DNA of 64,000 nucleotides. Origin: Gammaproteobacteria bacterium (GTDB lineage Bacteria > Pseudomonadota > Gammaproteobacteria > Pseudomonadales > Halieaceae). The notes beneath the pieces are model-generated. The model searched no databases and was not told where the DNA came from. It saw only the letters and a list, made by a program, of their open reading frames with translations. This document shows positions 35,974 to 45,930 of the stretch, piece by piece. The position numbers and the translations under genes are program-made. The number at the start of each line of letters is the position of its first letter. Within the stretch, counting starts at the first letter, position 1. The DNA is taken from the NCBI GenBank assembly GCA_009937065.1, contig JAACDF010000009.1, positions 1 through 64,000 on the forward strand. Reading direction: 5' to 3'.

Positions 35974-37783
35974 AGCCGCCGCAGTACTACCCCGCGAAAG
36001 CGACGCTCGAAAATCGAAGTCCCTTCGGCCATTAAGAGAGCTTCTGGGCTTTCTTTGGCCCCATAAAAGTCGTTTGATTATTGCGAGTGCCGCCCTCGTA
36101 TTTACTGCCATGACCCAACTGTCTCTTGGTTACGGCATTCAAATTCTGATTGACCAGGGTTTTTCCAATCAAAGCGAAGAGGGTTTACGACGAGCTGTTC
36201 TCTTTATGGTCAGTGTAGGCTTTGCCATGGCCTGCGGATCATTCATTCGCTTTTACATGGTGTCGTGGCTTGGTGAGCGCGTCAGCGCTGATTTACGCCG
36301 CGAGGTGTTCAATAACCTTCTCACAGTTCATCCGGGCTTTTACGAGCAAAATCACTCGGGTGAAATCATGTCGCGAATAACGACCGATACCACACTCCTG
36401 CAGACGCTGATTGGCTCTTCGGTCAGCCTCGCCGCTCGCAATGCCCTAACCCTCGTCGGCGCACTCATATTAATGTCGCTGACCAACATAAAGTTGACGC
36501 TTATCATGTTGATTGGTGTGCCGCTCGCCTTGCTTCCCGTTCTGTATCTGGGTCGACGGGTAAGGAACCTCTCCAACAAAAGCCAAGCCAGCATTGCAAG
36601 CGTCGGAAATCGAGCAGGCGAGGTCCTTCAATCCATTAAGATCGTTCAAAGCTTCCAACGGGAAACAATGGAACGCGAGGTCTTCGAGCGGGAGGTCACT
36701 CGCGCATTCGACATTGCCAAAAAGCGGATCCAGCAACGTGCTTGGCTGATGGCCTGCGCCATCTTCCTATTCCTAGGTGGGATGGTTGGAATGATGTGGA
36801 CCGGGGGACAAGATGTCATCGCCGGCAGAATGAGCGGTGGAGACCTTGGTGCCTTCGTCTTTTATGCCGTTATGCTGGGTACGGCCTTTGCCACATTGTC
36901 TGAGGTCTGGGGTGACTTGCAGCGCGCAGCTGGCGCTGCGGAGAGGCTGGTCGAGCTGCTTCACCAGGAGAGCGATATTGTTGATGATGGCGCATCAGCC
37001 ATTTCCCATGGGCAAGCGCTTGTAGCCAAAGATCTAGGCTTTACCTATCCCGCACGACCCGAAAACCCTGCGCTTTCAGGCTTCAATTTAACGATTACAC
37101 CCGGGAAAACCTTGGCGCTGGTTGGTCCGTCGGGAGCCGGAAAATCGACTCTGTTCGAGCTATTACAGCGCTTCCATGATCCCAGCGAGGGTGCTCTAAC
37201 CTATGGCGATGTAGCCCTTGCCGACGTCCCATTACAGGACTGGAGAAGTAAAACCGCGTTAGTTCCTCAGGCACCCATTCTTTTCTCAGGCGACATTACC
37301 TACAACATTGCGTACGGCAACCCCGATGCCAGCCAGGCCGATATCGAAGCCGCAGCAAAGGCGGCCTATGCTCAAGAGTTTATCGAGCGATTACCGAAGG
37401 GTTATCAGAGCGAGATAGGTGCACAAGGGGTGCAGCTATCCGGTGGTCAACGGCAGCGCCTGGCACTCGCTCGTGCCATTCTAAAAAATCCGGAAATCCT
37501 CTTGCTTGATGAGGCTACCAGTGCCCTCGATACAGAAAGTGAGTACTACGTGCAACTTGCACTTGGCGAACTCACTAAAGGCCGGACAACCATTATTATC
37601 GCGCATCGGCTCTCTACCATTATTAACGCAGATGCCATTGCGGTGATCGACTCAGGCTCTGTCGTCGACGTGGGAACGCATTCGGAGCTACTGATGCGTT
37701 GCGATCTTTATCAGCGGCTTGCCAACATGCAATTTAAAGAGACGCCAACGGAAGAAGCACAAATTACATACCCTGCAGCCTAG
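35966..37783 (+). CDS. ABC exporter, fused transmembrane/ATP-binding protein (MsbA-like)
   Basis: Six-TM ABC domain, Walker A GPSGAGKST, signature LSGGQRQRLALARAI, Walker B ILLLDEATSALD. Start set at 35966 (MSEAAAVLPRE), overlapping tatC. Confidence 0.93.
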   Translation: MSEAAAVLPRESDARKSKSLRPLRELLGFLWPHKSRLIIASAALVFTAMTQLSLGYGIQILIDQGFSNQSEEGLRRAVLFMVSVGFAMACGSFIRFYMVSWLGERVSADLRREVFNNLLTVHPGFYEQNHSGEIMSRITTDTTLLQTLIGSSVSLAARNALTLVGALILMSLTNIKLTLIMLIGVPLALLPVLYLGRRVRNLSNKSQASIASVGNRAGEVLQSIKIVQSFQRETMEREVFEREVTRAFDIAKKRIQQRAWLMACAIFLFLGGMVGMMWTGGQDVIAGRMSGGDLGAFVFYAVMLGTAFATLSEVWGDLQRAAGAAERLVELLHQESDIVDDGASAISHGQALVAKDLGFTYPARPENPALSGFNLTITPGKTLALVGPSGAGKSTLFELLQRFHDPSEGALTYGDVALADVPLQDWRSKTALVPQAPILFSGDITYNIAYGNPDASQADIEAAAKAAYAQEFIERLPKGYQSEIGAQGVQLSGGQRQRLALARAILKNPEILLLDEATSALDTESEYYVQLALGELTKGRTTIIIAHRLSTIINADAIAVIDSGSVVDVGTHSELLMRCDLYQRLANMQFKETPTEEAQITYPAA

Positions 37784-37827
37784 GGCAAATTCAAGTCGCC
37801 AAACATCGACGATCGGATAATTTCAGC

Positions 37828-38030
37828 TCAAATCTCATAGCCCTCTGCACTAAGCTGCAGCTCGCAAGAAATATAGTTTTCGGGGTTGGGCTCACCGCCG
37901 CTCAACAAGGCATTACCCGTATCGATAAAGTGCGTGTTTGGCATTTGGGTAATAAACGCTTGAAATGCCACGTTGACGGCAAACGCGTTAATTGCAAAGA
38001 ATTGGGCCGGCCTCTGCTCACTCGATTTTG
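37828..38030 (-). pseudogene. Remnant of an SGNH/GDSL-type hydrolase (C-terminal fragment)
   Basis: Minus-frame peptide QRPAQFFAINAFAVNVAFQAFITQMPNTHFIDTGNALLSGGEPNPENYISCELQLSAEGYEI resembles the C-terminal block of GDSL hydrolases (N..l..fa...pnv.fiDt...ll...g.p....fv.DGLHLs..GY), with no 5' part and the catalytic D-x-x-H block replaced by CELQ. Confidence 0.45.
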
Positions 38031-38036
38031 TGGGGC

Positions 38037-38064
38037 AAAAAAAAGGCGCCGTTTTAAGGCGCCT
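38037..38064 (-). terminator. Rho-independent terminator downstream of pntB
   Basis: Minus strand AAAGGCGCC-TTAAAAC-GGCGCC followed by an 8-T run. Confidence 0.85.
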
Positions 38065-38092
38065 TTCAATTAAGTCACTACCCACTGGTAGG

Positions 38093-39451
38093 CTACGAAA
38101 ACTCTCTTACCAAACCACCGATGGACTCCTTCGCGTCGCCAAAGAGCATGCGCGCGTTGTCCTTGTAGAAAAGCGGATTCTCGATACCAGCAAAACCGGA
38201 AGCCATCGAGCGCTTCAATACAAATACCGTTCGTGCATCAGCCACATTAATCACGGGCATGCCGTAGATGGGGGACGACTCGACTTCTCGAGCAGCAGGG
38301 TTCACAACGTCATTGGCACCAATAACGATCGCCACATCGACACTCTCCATGCGCGGATTGATGTCGTCCATTTCCAGTAGCTGGTCGTAGGGCACGTCGG
38401 CCTCTGCTAGTAGCACGTTCATGTGACCGGGCATTCGGCCTGCCACTGGGTGAATACCGAAATTCACCTCACAACCATTGCCTTCCAGCAGCTCCATAAG
38501 CTCCTTCACAACGTGTTGAGCCTGAGCAACTGCCATTCCGTACCCTGGAATAATCGCTACGTTAGTTGCTGCCTCGAGTACGTAATAGGCGTCCTCTACG
38601 GAGATAGGCTTGATCTCGCCCTCTACCTCAGTGACCGTCGTGGATACGCTGGCGAAGCCCGAGAACAACACATTACTCAGTGATCGGTTCATCGCCTTAC
38701 ACATGATCTGGGTCAAAATAATGCCGGAGGCACCAACTAGCGAACCAGCGACAATCAGTACGTTGTTATCGACGGCAAAACCGGCGGCACAGGCTGCAAG
38801 GCCCGAGTATGAGTTCAGTAACGAAATCACAACCGGCATGTCCGCGCCGCCAATTGGAATAACGACCATGATGCCAAAGAGGAGTGACAGGCCAACCACC
38901 GCATAGAGCATGTTGGTGTCCGCGGGATTCATGACGAACATAACCGCACTGCCCAGAATACCCAGTACGATTAACCCATTAACAAACTTCTGCCCCGCGA
39001 ATGTCACAGCGCCGCTACCAATGGTCTCGGAGAGCTTGCCGTAGGCAATGAGTGAACCGGTGAAGGTCACACCACCAATTAAGATCGATAGAATAATTGT
39101 GATGTATGTGAAGCTACTACCGTCTAGTGAAAGCGCCGATAGGCCAACGAGGCCTGATGCCGCACCACCAACACCGTTAAACAATGCCACCATCTCGGGC
39201 ATTGACGTCATCGCAACGGTACGAGCTGCGACGGCGCCAATTGTACCGCCCACAACCATACCGCCGAGGATGTATTCGAACTGCACAATACCCTGATCGA
39301 GCAGTGCTGCAACAATTGCGACCAGCATGCCGATAGCAGATATGCCATTACCCTTGCGCGCTGTATCCGGGGATCCAAGCATTTTGAGGCCAAATATGAA
39401 AAGCCCGGCAGCGACCACATAACCCAGCTGAATGATCAATTCGAGTTCCAT
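38093..39451 (-). CDS. pntB: NAD(P) transhydrogenase subunit beta
   Basis: NADP-binding domain VIIPGYGMAVAQAQHVVKELMELLEGNGCEVNFGIHPVAGRMPGHMNVLLAEADVPYD; IGANDVVNPAA. Confidence 0.96.
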   Translation of the reverse strand: MELELIIQLGYVVAAGLFIFGLKMLGSPDTARKGNGISAIGMLVAIVAALLDQGIVQFEYILGGMVVGGTIGAVAARTVAMTSMPEMVALFNGVGGAASGLVGLSALSLDGSSFTYITIILSILIGGVTFTGSLIAYGKLSETIGSGAVTFAGQKFVNGLIVLGILGSAVMFVMNPADTNMLYAVVGLSLLFGIMVVIPIGGADMPVVISLLNSYSGLAACAAGFAVDNNVLIVAGSLVGASGIILTQIMCKAMNRSLSNVLFSGFASVSTTVTEVEGEIKPISVEDAYYVLEAATNVAIIPGYGMAVAQAQHVVKELMELLEGNGCEVNFGIHPVAGRMPGHMNVLLAEADVPYDQLLEMDDINPRMESVDVAIVIGANDVVNPAAREVESSPIYGMPVINVADARTVFVLKRSMASGFAGIENPLFYKDNARMLFGDAKESIGGLVREFS

Positions 39452-39454
39452 GCC

Positions 39455-39736
39455 TTAGCCCTCCTTCTTCTTGAAGAAACCAAGCATGCGGTCGGTCACC
39501 ATGTAACCACCGACAACGTTGACACTTGCCAGAGCCACTGCGCCCGCGCCCAGCCACTGCGCTACGTCAGCCCTTCCAGTGCCAGCTAATGCAATAGCAC
39601 CAACGACGGTGATTCCTGAAATTGCGTTAGCACCTGACATCAACGGTGTATGCAGCGTCGCAGGCACCTTATTGATGAGCTCAAAGCCCAGAAAAACCGC
39701 AAGCATCAAAATGAATAAAAGATATGAGACATCCAT
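39455..39736 (-). CDS. pntAb: NAD(P) transhydrogenase subunit alpha part 2 (membrane part)
   Basis: 93 aa, TM domain corresponding to the PntA C-terminus (GFELINKVPATLHTPLMSGANAISGITVVGAI). Confidence 0.93.
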   Translation of the reverse strand: MDVSYLLFILMLAVFLGFELINKVPATLHTPLMSGANAISGITVVGAIALAGTGRADVAQWLGAGAVALASVNVVGGYMVTDRMLGFFKKKEG

Positions 39737-39737
39737 C

Positions 39738-40880
39738 TTAGCCTTCCCCTTCCATTAGGTTTTTAATAGTGGGGTGAACCACCGCTCCACCGTGCGTGAT
39801 GACACAGCCCGGTAAAATATCGTTCTCCATATCGAGAACAAATGTCTTCGCTTCGGTATCCCAGGTGTCTTCAACCAAATTAAACAGGTTGTTGGCATAC
39901 ATTTGAGACGCATCCTTGGCGACCTCGTTCGCAAGATTCGCAGTGCCTACGATGGTCACGCCATTAACGACTACGGTCTCATCGGGCACTGAACCCTCAA
40001 CATTGCCGCCTGTCTCTGCGGCCATATCGACAACGACGGAGCCCGGAGCCATGCCCTCAACCATGTCCTTGGTGACCAGGACGGGCGGCTTCCGGCCAAA
40101 TACTTGAGCCGTGGTGATAACAACATCAGAGTCAGCAATTACATCTTTCTGAGCCTGGCGCTGAATCTCTACCTGCTCGGGCGTCAGCTCTTTCGCATAA
40201 CCATCTGCCGTCTGACCGGTATCACCAAGGTCAATCTCAAGGAACTTACCCCCAAGCGACTGAACCTGCTCTGCTACGACAGGACGAGTATCGAATGCCG
40301 TGACACGCGCACCTAACCGCTTGGCAGTCGCGATGGCTTGTAAACCCGCGACACCTGCGCCAATGATGAACACTTTGGCAGGTTTCAATGTTCCAGCTGG
40401 TGTCATCAACATCGGAAAGATGCTCGGAAGTTTTGCTGCAGCCAACATTACGGCAACGTAGCCCGCAAGGTTCGCCTGGGAGCTCAATGCATCCATCTTT
40501 TGACTTCGCGTAGATCGCGGAATCATTTCCATACTGATGGCGGTAATGGACTTCTCAGCGAGAGTTATAATTAGATCGCGCTCGTTGAAAGGATCCAAAT
40601 AAGACACGTGGATGCAACCGGCCTTCATCATGACAATGTCATCTGGCTCTGGCTTACGAAGCCTCAGAACCATATCGGCAGAACCCAAGAGAGCTGCGCG
40701 ATCGGCGACAATCTCAGCGCCAAGCTCGACGTAAATGCTGTCATCAAAGCCCACTGCTGCACCGGCGCCGGACTCGATCGCCACCTCGGCGCCGAGACGG
40801 ATCATTTTCTTTACGGTTTCAGGAGTCGCGGAAGTGCGTCGCTCGCCTGCAACCGACTCGCGAGGAATAACAATACGCAT
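39738..40880 (-). CDS. pntAa: NAD(P) transhydrogenase subunit alpha part 1 (NAD-binding)
   Basis: MRIVIPRESVAGERRTSATPETVKKMIRLGAEVAIESGAG; VFIIGAGVAGLQAIATAKRLGARVTAFDTRP. Confidence 0.95.
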   Translation of the reverse strand: MRIVIPRESVAGERRTSATPETVKKMIRLGAEVAIESGAGAAVGFDDSIYVELGAEIVADRAALLGSADMVLRLRKPEPDDIVMMKAGCIHVSYLDPFNERDLIITLAEKSITAISMEMIPRSTRSQKMDALSSQANLAGYVAVMLAAAKLPSIFPMLMTPAGTLKPAKVFIIGAGVAGLQAIATAKRLGARVTAFDTRPVVAEQVQSLGGKFLEIDLGDTGQTADGYAKELTPEQVEIQRQAQKDVIADSDVVITTAQVFGRKPPVLVTKDMVEGMAPGSVVVDMAAETGGNVEGSVPDETVVVNGVTIVGTANLANEVAKDASQMYANNLFNLVEDTWDTEAKTFVLDMENDILPGCVITHGGAVVHPTIKNLMEGEG

Positions 40881-41069
40881 GGAAGATGCTCGCTTTTTTA
40901 AGTTTGGGGGTTGTACGTATATTGGATCTAAGAGGATCTCATCGAGTCCACTTTATCGATACAAAAATGCGCAATATCGCGAATAGCCAAAGGAAATTTA
41001 TGAGCTTTATCGTATGACTAACAATGGCTCGCGCCTTCTACCGAAGCGAAAAAAACCGAGAAGGTAGGA

Positions 41070-41720
41070 TTAACCTGCTCTGAGCTGAAGCAGTGGACTC
41101 AACCAGCGGTGGTGCCAGCGAGTGAATCGAAGCGGCGCTTCGAGGACCGCCAGGCATATACAATCACTACCCGGAAGTGCCGTGGGCGCGTGGATATCGC
41201 CTGCCTCGCGGATGATAAAATCGCCGGCGTGATACGAACCGCTTTCATCACTAAAGCCGCCCTGTAGAACCAATGTCATTTCGGTCCCTGAGTGGTTATG
41301 TTGAGGAATACGACCGCCTTCCGCTATGTGGTAAAGCGAGAACTCCGCCGCACCCTCAATCTCACCCAAGTCGGCGATCCGCAGTGATCGGGTGACTTTT
41401 TTCCAATCAAGCTCATCAAGGTTTCCCTTGCGAATCTGCTTCACGGTCCATGACATCGTGGAGGCGTTGGCATCGTTTGCAGCGTGGACTTCTTGTACTT
41501 CGTCAAGGCGAGCAAGAACGTTATCAAATACAGAGGGATTGATATCGATCGGCTGGGCATCTTCAAACATCGTGGCACCCAGGCTTTCTAATTGTGCAAG
41601 CCTTTGACGACACTCGGAGCAAAACTGAAGGTGAGTAGAAACAACCACACTCTGTGCCGCTGGCAACGAGCTAGCTGCAAACTCTAAAAGAGTATTTGTA
41701 TCCGGATGATATTTAACCAT
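41070..41720 (-). CDS. chrR: ChrR-type anti-sigma factor (ZAS domain plus cupin domain)
   Basis: H-x3-C-x2-C zinc motif (STHLQFCSECRQRL) and cupin motif IPQHNHSGTEMTLVLQGGFSDESGSYHAGDFI. Confidence 0.9.
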   Translation of the reverse strand: MVKYHPDTNTLLEFAASSLPAAQSVVVSTHLQFCSECRQRLAQLESLGATMFEDAQPIDINPSVFDNVLARLDEVQEVHAANDANASTMSWTVKQIRKGNLDELDWKKVTRSLRIADLGEIEGAAEFSLYHIAEGGRIPQHNHSGTEMTLVLQGGFSDESGSYHAGDFIIREAGDIHAPTALPGSDCICLAVLEAPLRFTRWHHRWLSPLLQLRAG

Positions 41721-41862
41721 GACGTTCTTTTAACCCTGCCCTTACTATTAGTTTAACGCATAAAACTCGTCTGCGGTACGACCGACTGTATCCGCCGGTT
41801 CAGCCCGAGCAAACTTTTTTACGCCTTATGCAAACTAATACCCACTTTTCTGGCTTTGCGGA

Positions 41863-42492
41863 TCACTCCTCCGAACCCACATCCATAAATACCTGTAATT
41901 TCTGAATAGCCAAGCGCACACGAGATTTCACAGTACCAAGTGGCAGACCCAATTCGGCTGCCGTCTCGGAATGTGACTTACCTTCCATGTAGACCTTCGC
42001 AAGTATCTGCGCCTGATCCTGCGGCAAATCGCTCATGAGCTCTCGAACACGTACCGCACCGCGCGATGCATGAAGCGCCATTGTTGGCTCGGCACCCTCG
42101 AGCTCAAAACCAACATCCTCAGCCTCAAGCTGTGTGTCAAACTTCTGTAGACGCCGGAACATATCGGTCCGACAATTTCTCGCAATGGTGTATACCCAAG
42201 TGCTGGCCGCTGCCTTTTCCGGATTGAATCCCGCTGCCTTTTGCCACACCTTGAGCATCACCTCTTGCACGAGCTCGTCGGCATGCGCTGCTGATAGCGA
42301 AGAACCGGAAAGTGCAAACGCTTTAATCAGAGGAGCAAAGTGCGAAAAAAACTTGCCGAATGCGGCTCGATCCCGATGTTCGGCGATTCGCACAACGCAT
42401 TGGCTCCACTCATCCGTTCGACGCCCCTGGGGAACCGACCAAGCAGAGGTCGCGGGTTGTCCGCGTGCGCCTTCTCCCTGCTTGTCCACCAT
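41863..42492 (-). CDS. rpoE: ECF RNA polymerase sigma factor (RpoE/ECF11-like partner of ChrR)
   Basis: Sigma70 region 2 (ADELVQEVMLKVWQKAAGFNPEKAAASTWVYTIARNCRTDMFRR) and region 4 (ILAKVYMEGKSHSETAAELGLPLGTVKSRVRLAIQKL). Confidence 0.9.
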   Translation of the reverse strand: MVDKQGEGARGQPATSAWSVPQGRRTDEWSQCVVRIAEHRDRAAFGKFFSHFAPLIKAFALSGSSLSAAHADELVQEVMLKVWQKAAGFNPEKAAASTWVYTIARNCRTDMFRRLQKFDTQLEAEDVGFELEGAEPTMALHASRGAVRVRELMSDLPQDQAQILAKVYMEGKSHSETAAELGLPLGTVKSRVRLAIQKLQVFMDVGSEE

Positions 42493-42554
42493 CTAGCACT
42501 CTCCTTTGAGTGATTCTCTCCACACAATACACAAATCTAATAAACTTGACACTA

Positions 42555-42582
42555 CAATGTGTATATTAAATCTTACATATTG
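42555..42582. promoter_or_regulatory. Inverted repeat CAATGTGTA-N10-TACATATTG in the rpoE / FAD-oxidoreductase divergent region
   Basis: 9-bp arms with one mismatch, read directly from the sequence. Confidence 0.5.
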
Positions 42583-42604
42583 ATAATTATTACGGTAATT
42601 ATCA
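42581..42604. promoter_or_regulatory. Perfect inverted repeat TGATAATTA-ttacgg-TAATTATCA
   Basis: 9-bp perfect arms, 6-nt spacer, 36 bp before the ATG of the gene at 42640. Confidence 0.6.
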
Positions 42605-42639
42605 GGAGTGAGGTATTGACGTAGTTTTGAGGTAAAACA

Positions 42640-43902
42640 ATGACCACAGCCATTATTGGCACAGGAATTTCAGGTCTTGGGTGTGCGTACCGACTGGCGC
42701 GAGCAGGTGAGCCCGTTGTTGTCTTTGAGGCTGCAAAGAGCGTCGGCGGTCATACCGCGACAAAGCAGGTATCGGTTGCAAGTGGCGACTATGCCATCGA
42801 TACCGGATTCATCGTTTACAACGACTGGACATACCCCGAGTTTATTTCACTCATGGACGAACTCGGCGTCACCAATCAGCCAACCTCGATGGGATTTTCA
42901 GTGTCTGATGACGCCACGGGGCTCGAGTACGCTGGGAATAATCTGAACACCTTGTTTGCCCAGCGTCGCAATCTGCTTTCGCCAAAATTTGTTGGGATGG
43001 TGAGAGAAATCCTTCGATTCAACAAAGTTGCGGTGGAAGACTTGGAAGCGGGGAGGCTTAGCAGTGGTGAAACGCTTGAGGAATACCTCCAACGGCATGG
43101 CTTCAACGAGTTTTTCCGACGCAATTACCTCATCAGTATGGCATCCGCCATTTGGTCTGCAAACTTCGAGGAAAGTCTTAACTTCCCTGCGGAATTTTTT
43201 GTTCGATTTTTCAAAAATCACGGTCTTTTACAGGTCAAGAACCGACCGCAATGGCGTGTGCTACGCGGCGGTAGTCAAAGTTACTTAGCGCCTATCTCTG
43301 CGCCTTTTGAGGAAAGTATCCGCACCAACTGTGAAGTTGCTGCGGTTGTCCGTGAAGTAAATCAATCACCCAAGTTACGCACATGTCACGGAGAAGAGTT
43401 GGTGTTTGACGACATCGTAATTGCGACGCACGCCGACCAAGCAATGGCCATGCTGAGTGATATTGATGACACAGAGTCACGTGTGCTGAGCGAGCTTCCC
43501 TACTCTGAAAACGCGGTAGTGCTGCATACCGATACCCGTCTTCTTCCCAAGAAAAAGCTCGCCTGGTCGAGCTGGAACTATCGGCTTCGCGAGTCGACCA
43601 GCCAAGCGACTCTAACCTATAACATGAATATTCTTCAGGGTATTAACTCACCTGAAACCTTTTGCGTGACCCTAAATGATACCAACGCAATCGACCCTTC
43701 AACGATCCTAGGGGAATACCGATACGCACATCCTCAATTCACAATAAAAGGTATTGCATCTCAGCAACGCTGGATTGATATCAATGGCCCCAGAAATACT
43801 TGGTTCTGCGGCGCCTACTGGCGAAACGGGTTTCACGAGGACGGTCTGTTCAGCGGCAACCGTGTCGCCAACGCCATTATCAAAAAACGAGGCCTGCAGT
43901 GA
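42640..43902 (+). CDS. FAD/NAD(P)-binding oxidoreductase (amine-oxidase-like), ChrR/RpoE-associated
   Basis: Rossmann motif AIIGTGISGLGCAYRLARAGEPVVVFEAAKSVGGHTAT; next to DUF1365 and cfa. Confidence 0.9.
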   Translation: MTTAIIGTGISGLGCAYRLARAGEPVVVFEAAKSVGGHTATKQVSVASGDYAIDTGFIVYNDWTYPEFISLMDELGVTNQPTSMGFSVSDDATGLEYAGNNLNTLFAQRRNLLSPKFVGMVREILRFNKVAVEDLEAGRLSSGETLEEYLQRHGFNEFFRRNYLISMASAIWSANFEESLNFPAEFFVRFFKNHGLLQVKNRPQWRVLRGGSQSYLAPISAPFEESIRTNCEVAAVVREVNQSPKLRTCHGEELVFDDIVIATHADQAMAMLSDIDDTESRVLSELPYSENAVVLHTDTRLLPKKKLAWSSWNYRLRESTSQATLTYNMNILQGINSPETFCVTLNDTNAIDPSTILGEYRYAHPQFTIKGIASQQRWIDINGPRNTWFCGAYWRNGFHEDGLFSGNRVANAIIKKRGLQ

Positions 43903-44651
43903 ACTCCGCCTTTTATGTAGGTAGGCTGGCTCACGCGCGGATGACCCCCAAACAGCATCGATTCAGTTATCGTGTATTCATGCCCTTCGTTGATGTGGAT
44001 AGCATCAGCGATATTACGCGTCGAGCAACGGGTTGGGGTTCACGAGGTTTGGCTCCAGCGCGCTTTGTTCGCAGCGACTTCTTGGGTGACGAGCGTCTAT
44101 CTGTCGCAGAGGCCGTCAAACAGCGCATCTTTGAAGAGACAGAGCAGCACTTCGAGGGGCAGATTTTTCTATTGGCCAACTGGCGATATTTTGGACTCCA
44201 AAACAACCCTATCGCTTGTTATTTCTGTAAAGGAAAAACCAGTCAGAGGCTCGAATTCATCATCGCCGAAGTCACTAATACGCCCTGGGGAGAACGACAC
44301 AGCTACGTGCTCCCTGTGAATCACGAAGAGGCACTGTTCCAAACCGAGTTTAAAAAAGAACTCCACGTATCCCCATTTCACGGTATGCAACAACGGTACC
44401 GTTGGTCATCTACGGTTCCAGATGAATCGCTGGCCATCAAGCTAACGAATCTAGAGGGTGGGGAGCGCGTATTTCATGCATCGCTCACACTCACGAGACT
44501 CCCGGTCACTCGCTTAACCGGGCTCTCCCTGCTGGCGCGCTTTCCGTTTGAGACGGCGAAGGTCACAGCAGGCATTTACTGGCAGGCACTCGTTTTATTT
44601 CTGCGACGCGTGCCTCTCTTCGCTCACCCAAAGAATAACTCAGATAATTAG
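43899..44651 (+). CDS. DUF1365 domain-containing protein
   Basis: VGRLAHARMTPKQHRFSYRVFMPFVDVDS; NPIACYFCKGK; VNHEEALFQTEFKKELHVSPFHGMQQRYRW. GTG start at 43899 overlaps the upstream stop. Confidence 0.93.
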   Translation: MNSAFYVGRLAHARMTPKQHRFSYRVFMPFVDVDSISDITRRATGWGSRGLAPARFVRSDFLGDERLSVAEAVKQRIFEETEQHFEGQIFLLANWRYFGLQNNPIACYFCKGKTSQRLEFIIAEVTNTPWGERHSYVLPVNHEEALFQTEFKKELHVSPFHGMQQRYRWSSTVPDESLAIKLTNLEGGERVFHASLTLTRLPVTRLTGLSLLARFPFETAKVTAGIYWQALVLFLRRVPLFAHPKNNSDN

Positions 44652-44664
44652 GTAGGAATGTCTT

Positions 44665-45927
44665 ATGACGAGCCGTCAGGTAGATGTTAAGCGCATTGAA
44701 AAATTACCCTCCGTAAAATCATGGCGCAGTACTGAGCTCACCAAACGACTGGTGCTTAAGCTCTTTAGCGGTCTTCGTCACGGGGAGCTCGTCATCCATG
44801 ACAATGGAGAGACCCATCGTTTCGGAGACGCTGATCTGTCGGTAGCCCCGAGCGCCTCGGTCACCATTCATAAGCCCAGCGCTTATTCGCGTATTCTTAT
44901 GGGCGGAACGATGGGTGCGGCAGAAGCCTACATTGACGGAGATTGGAGTACTGACGAGCTCACGAATGTGACGCGGGTATTCAGCGCTAATATGCCCATT
45001 CTCGAGTCTATGAAAAATAATCAGAACTGGCTCATAAAAGGCGCGCTTAAGCTCGCACACGCAGCGCGAAGAAATTCTCTGACAGGATCTCGAGAAAATA
45101 TTGCGGCGCATTATGACTTAGGCAACGACTTTTTTTCCTTGTTCCTCGACCCTACTCTGATGTACTCATCGGCGGTTTTCCCCGCGAATTGCGACAACCT
45201 AGCCGAGGCCTCACAACACAAGCTTAAGCTCATTTGTGAAGACCTTGAGCTCAAGCCAACCGACCACCTTATCGAAATTGGCACGGGCTGGGGTGGAATG
45301 GCGATCTATGCGGCCGAAAATTATGGCTGTAGGGTCACCACCACAACTATCTCCAGCGAGCAGCTGGAACACGCACGGAGCGAGGTAGAAAAGCGGGGCC
45401 TGCAGGACAAAATCACCCTACTCTTCGAAGATTACCGAGACCTGTCAGGTCAGTTCGACAAGCTGGTATCCATCGAGATGATTGAAGCCGTAGGACACGA
45501 GTACTTCGACACTTATTTCAACTGCGTCAGCAAATTACTCAAGCCCGACGGCAAAGCGCTCATCCAGGCCATCACCATCAATAAGCAACGCTACGATGAA
45601 TACCGTAAGTCAGTAGATTTCATCAAGAGGTATATCTTTCCGGGGGGCTGCCTACCCTCGCTCAATGTCATTAGCGGTGCGCTCACTCGAACAACGGATA
45701 TGCAAATTATCGACCTTAGAGACATAGCCATCGATTACGCGCGCACACTCCAGCACTGGCATGAAGCCTTTATGGCAGAACTGGATGCTGTCAAAGCATT
45801 GGGGTTCGATGAGAAATTTATTCGGATGTGGCGCTTTTATTTAAGCTACTGTGAGGGTGGCTTTCGTGAACGTATTATTGGAACCTATCAAATCACAATG
45901 GCGAAGCCGTATTACCGGCCGACATAA
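44665..45927 (+). CDS. cfa: Cyclopropane-fatty-acyl-phospholipid synthase family methyltransferase
   Basis: NIAAHYDLGNDFFSLFLDPTLMYSSAVF; IEIGTGWGGMAIYAAENYGCRVTTTTIS; VSIEMIEAVGHEYFDTYF; FIKRYIFPGGCLPS. Confidence 0.95.
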   Translation: MTSRQVDVKRIEKLPSVKSWRSTELTKRLVLKLFSGLRHGELVIHDNGETHRFGDADLSVAPSASVTIHKPSAYSRILMGGTMGAAEAYIDGDWSTDELTNVTRVFSANMPILESMKNNQNWLIKGALKLAHAARRNSLTGSRENIAAHYDLGNDFFSLFLDPTLMYSSAVFPANCDNLAEASQHKLKLICEDLELKPTDHLIEIGTGWGGMAIYAAENYGCRVTTTTISSEQLEHARSEVEKRGLQDKITLLFEDYRDLSGQFDKLVSIEMIEAVGHEYFDTYFNCVSKLLKPDGKALIQAITINKQRYDEYRKSVDFIKRYIFPGGCLPSLNVISGALTRTTDMQIIDLRDIAIDYARTLQHWHEAFMAELDAVKALGFDEKFIRMWRFYLSYCEGGFRERIIGTYQITMAKPYYRPT

Positions 45928-45930
45928 CCT

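Noticed and set aside
41030-41069. Possible hairpin CCTTCT...AGAAGG near the 3' end of chrR
   Set aside because: Short stem with a long A-rich loop and no clear T run after it in the chrR direction; not convincing as a terminator.
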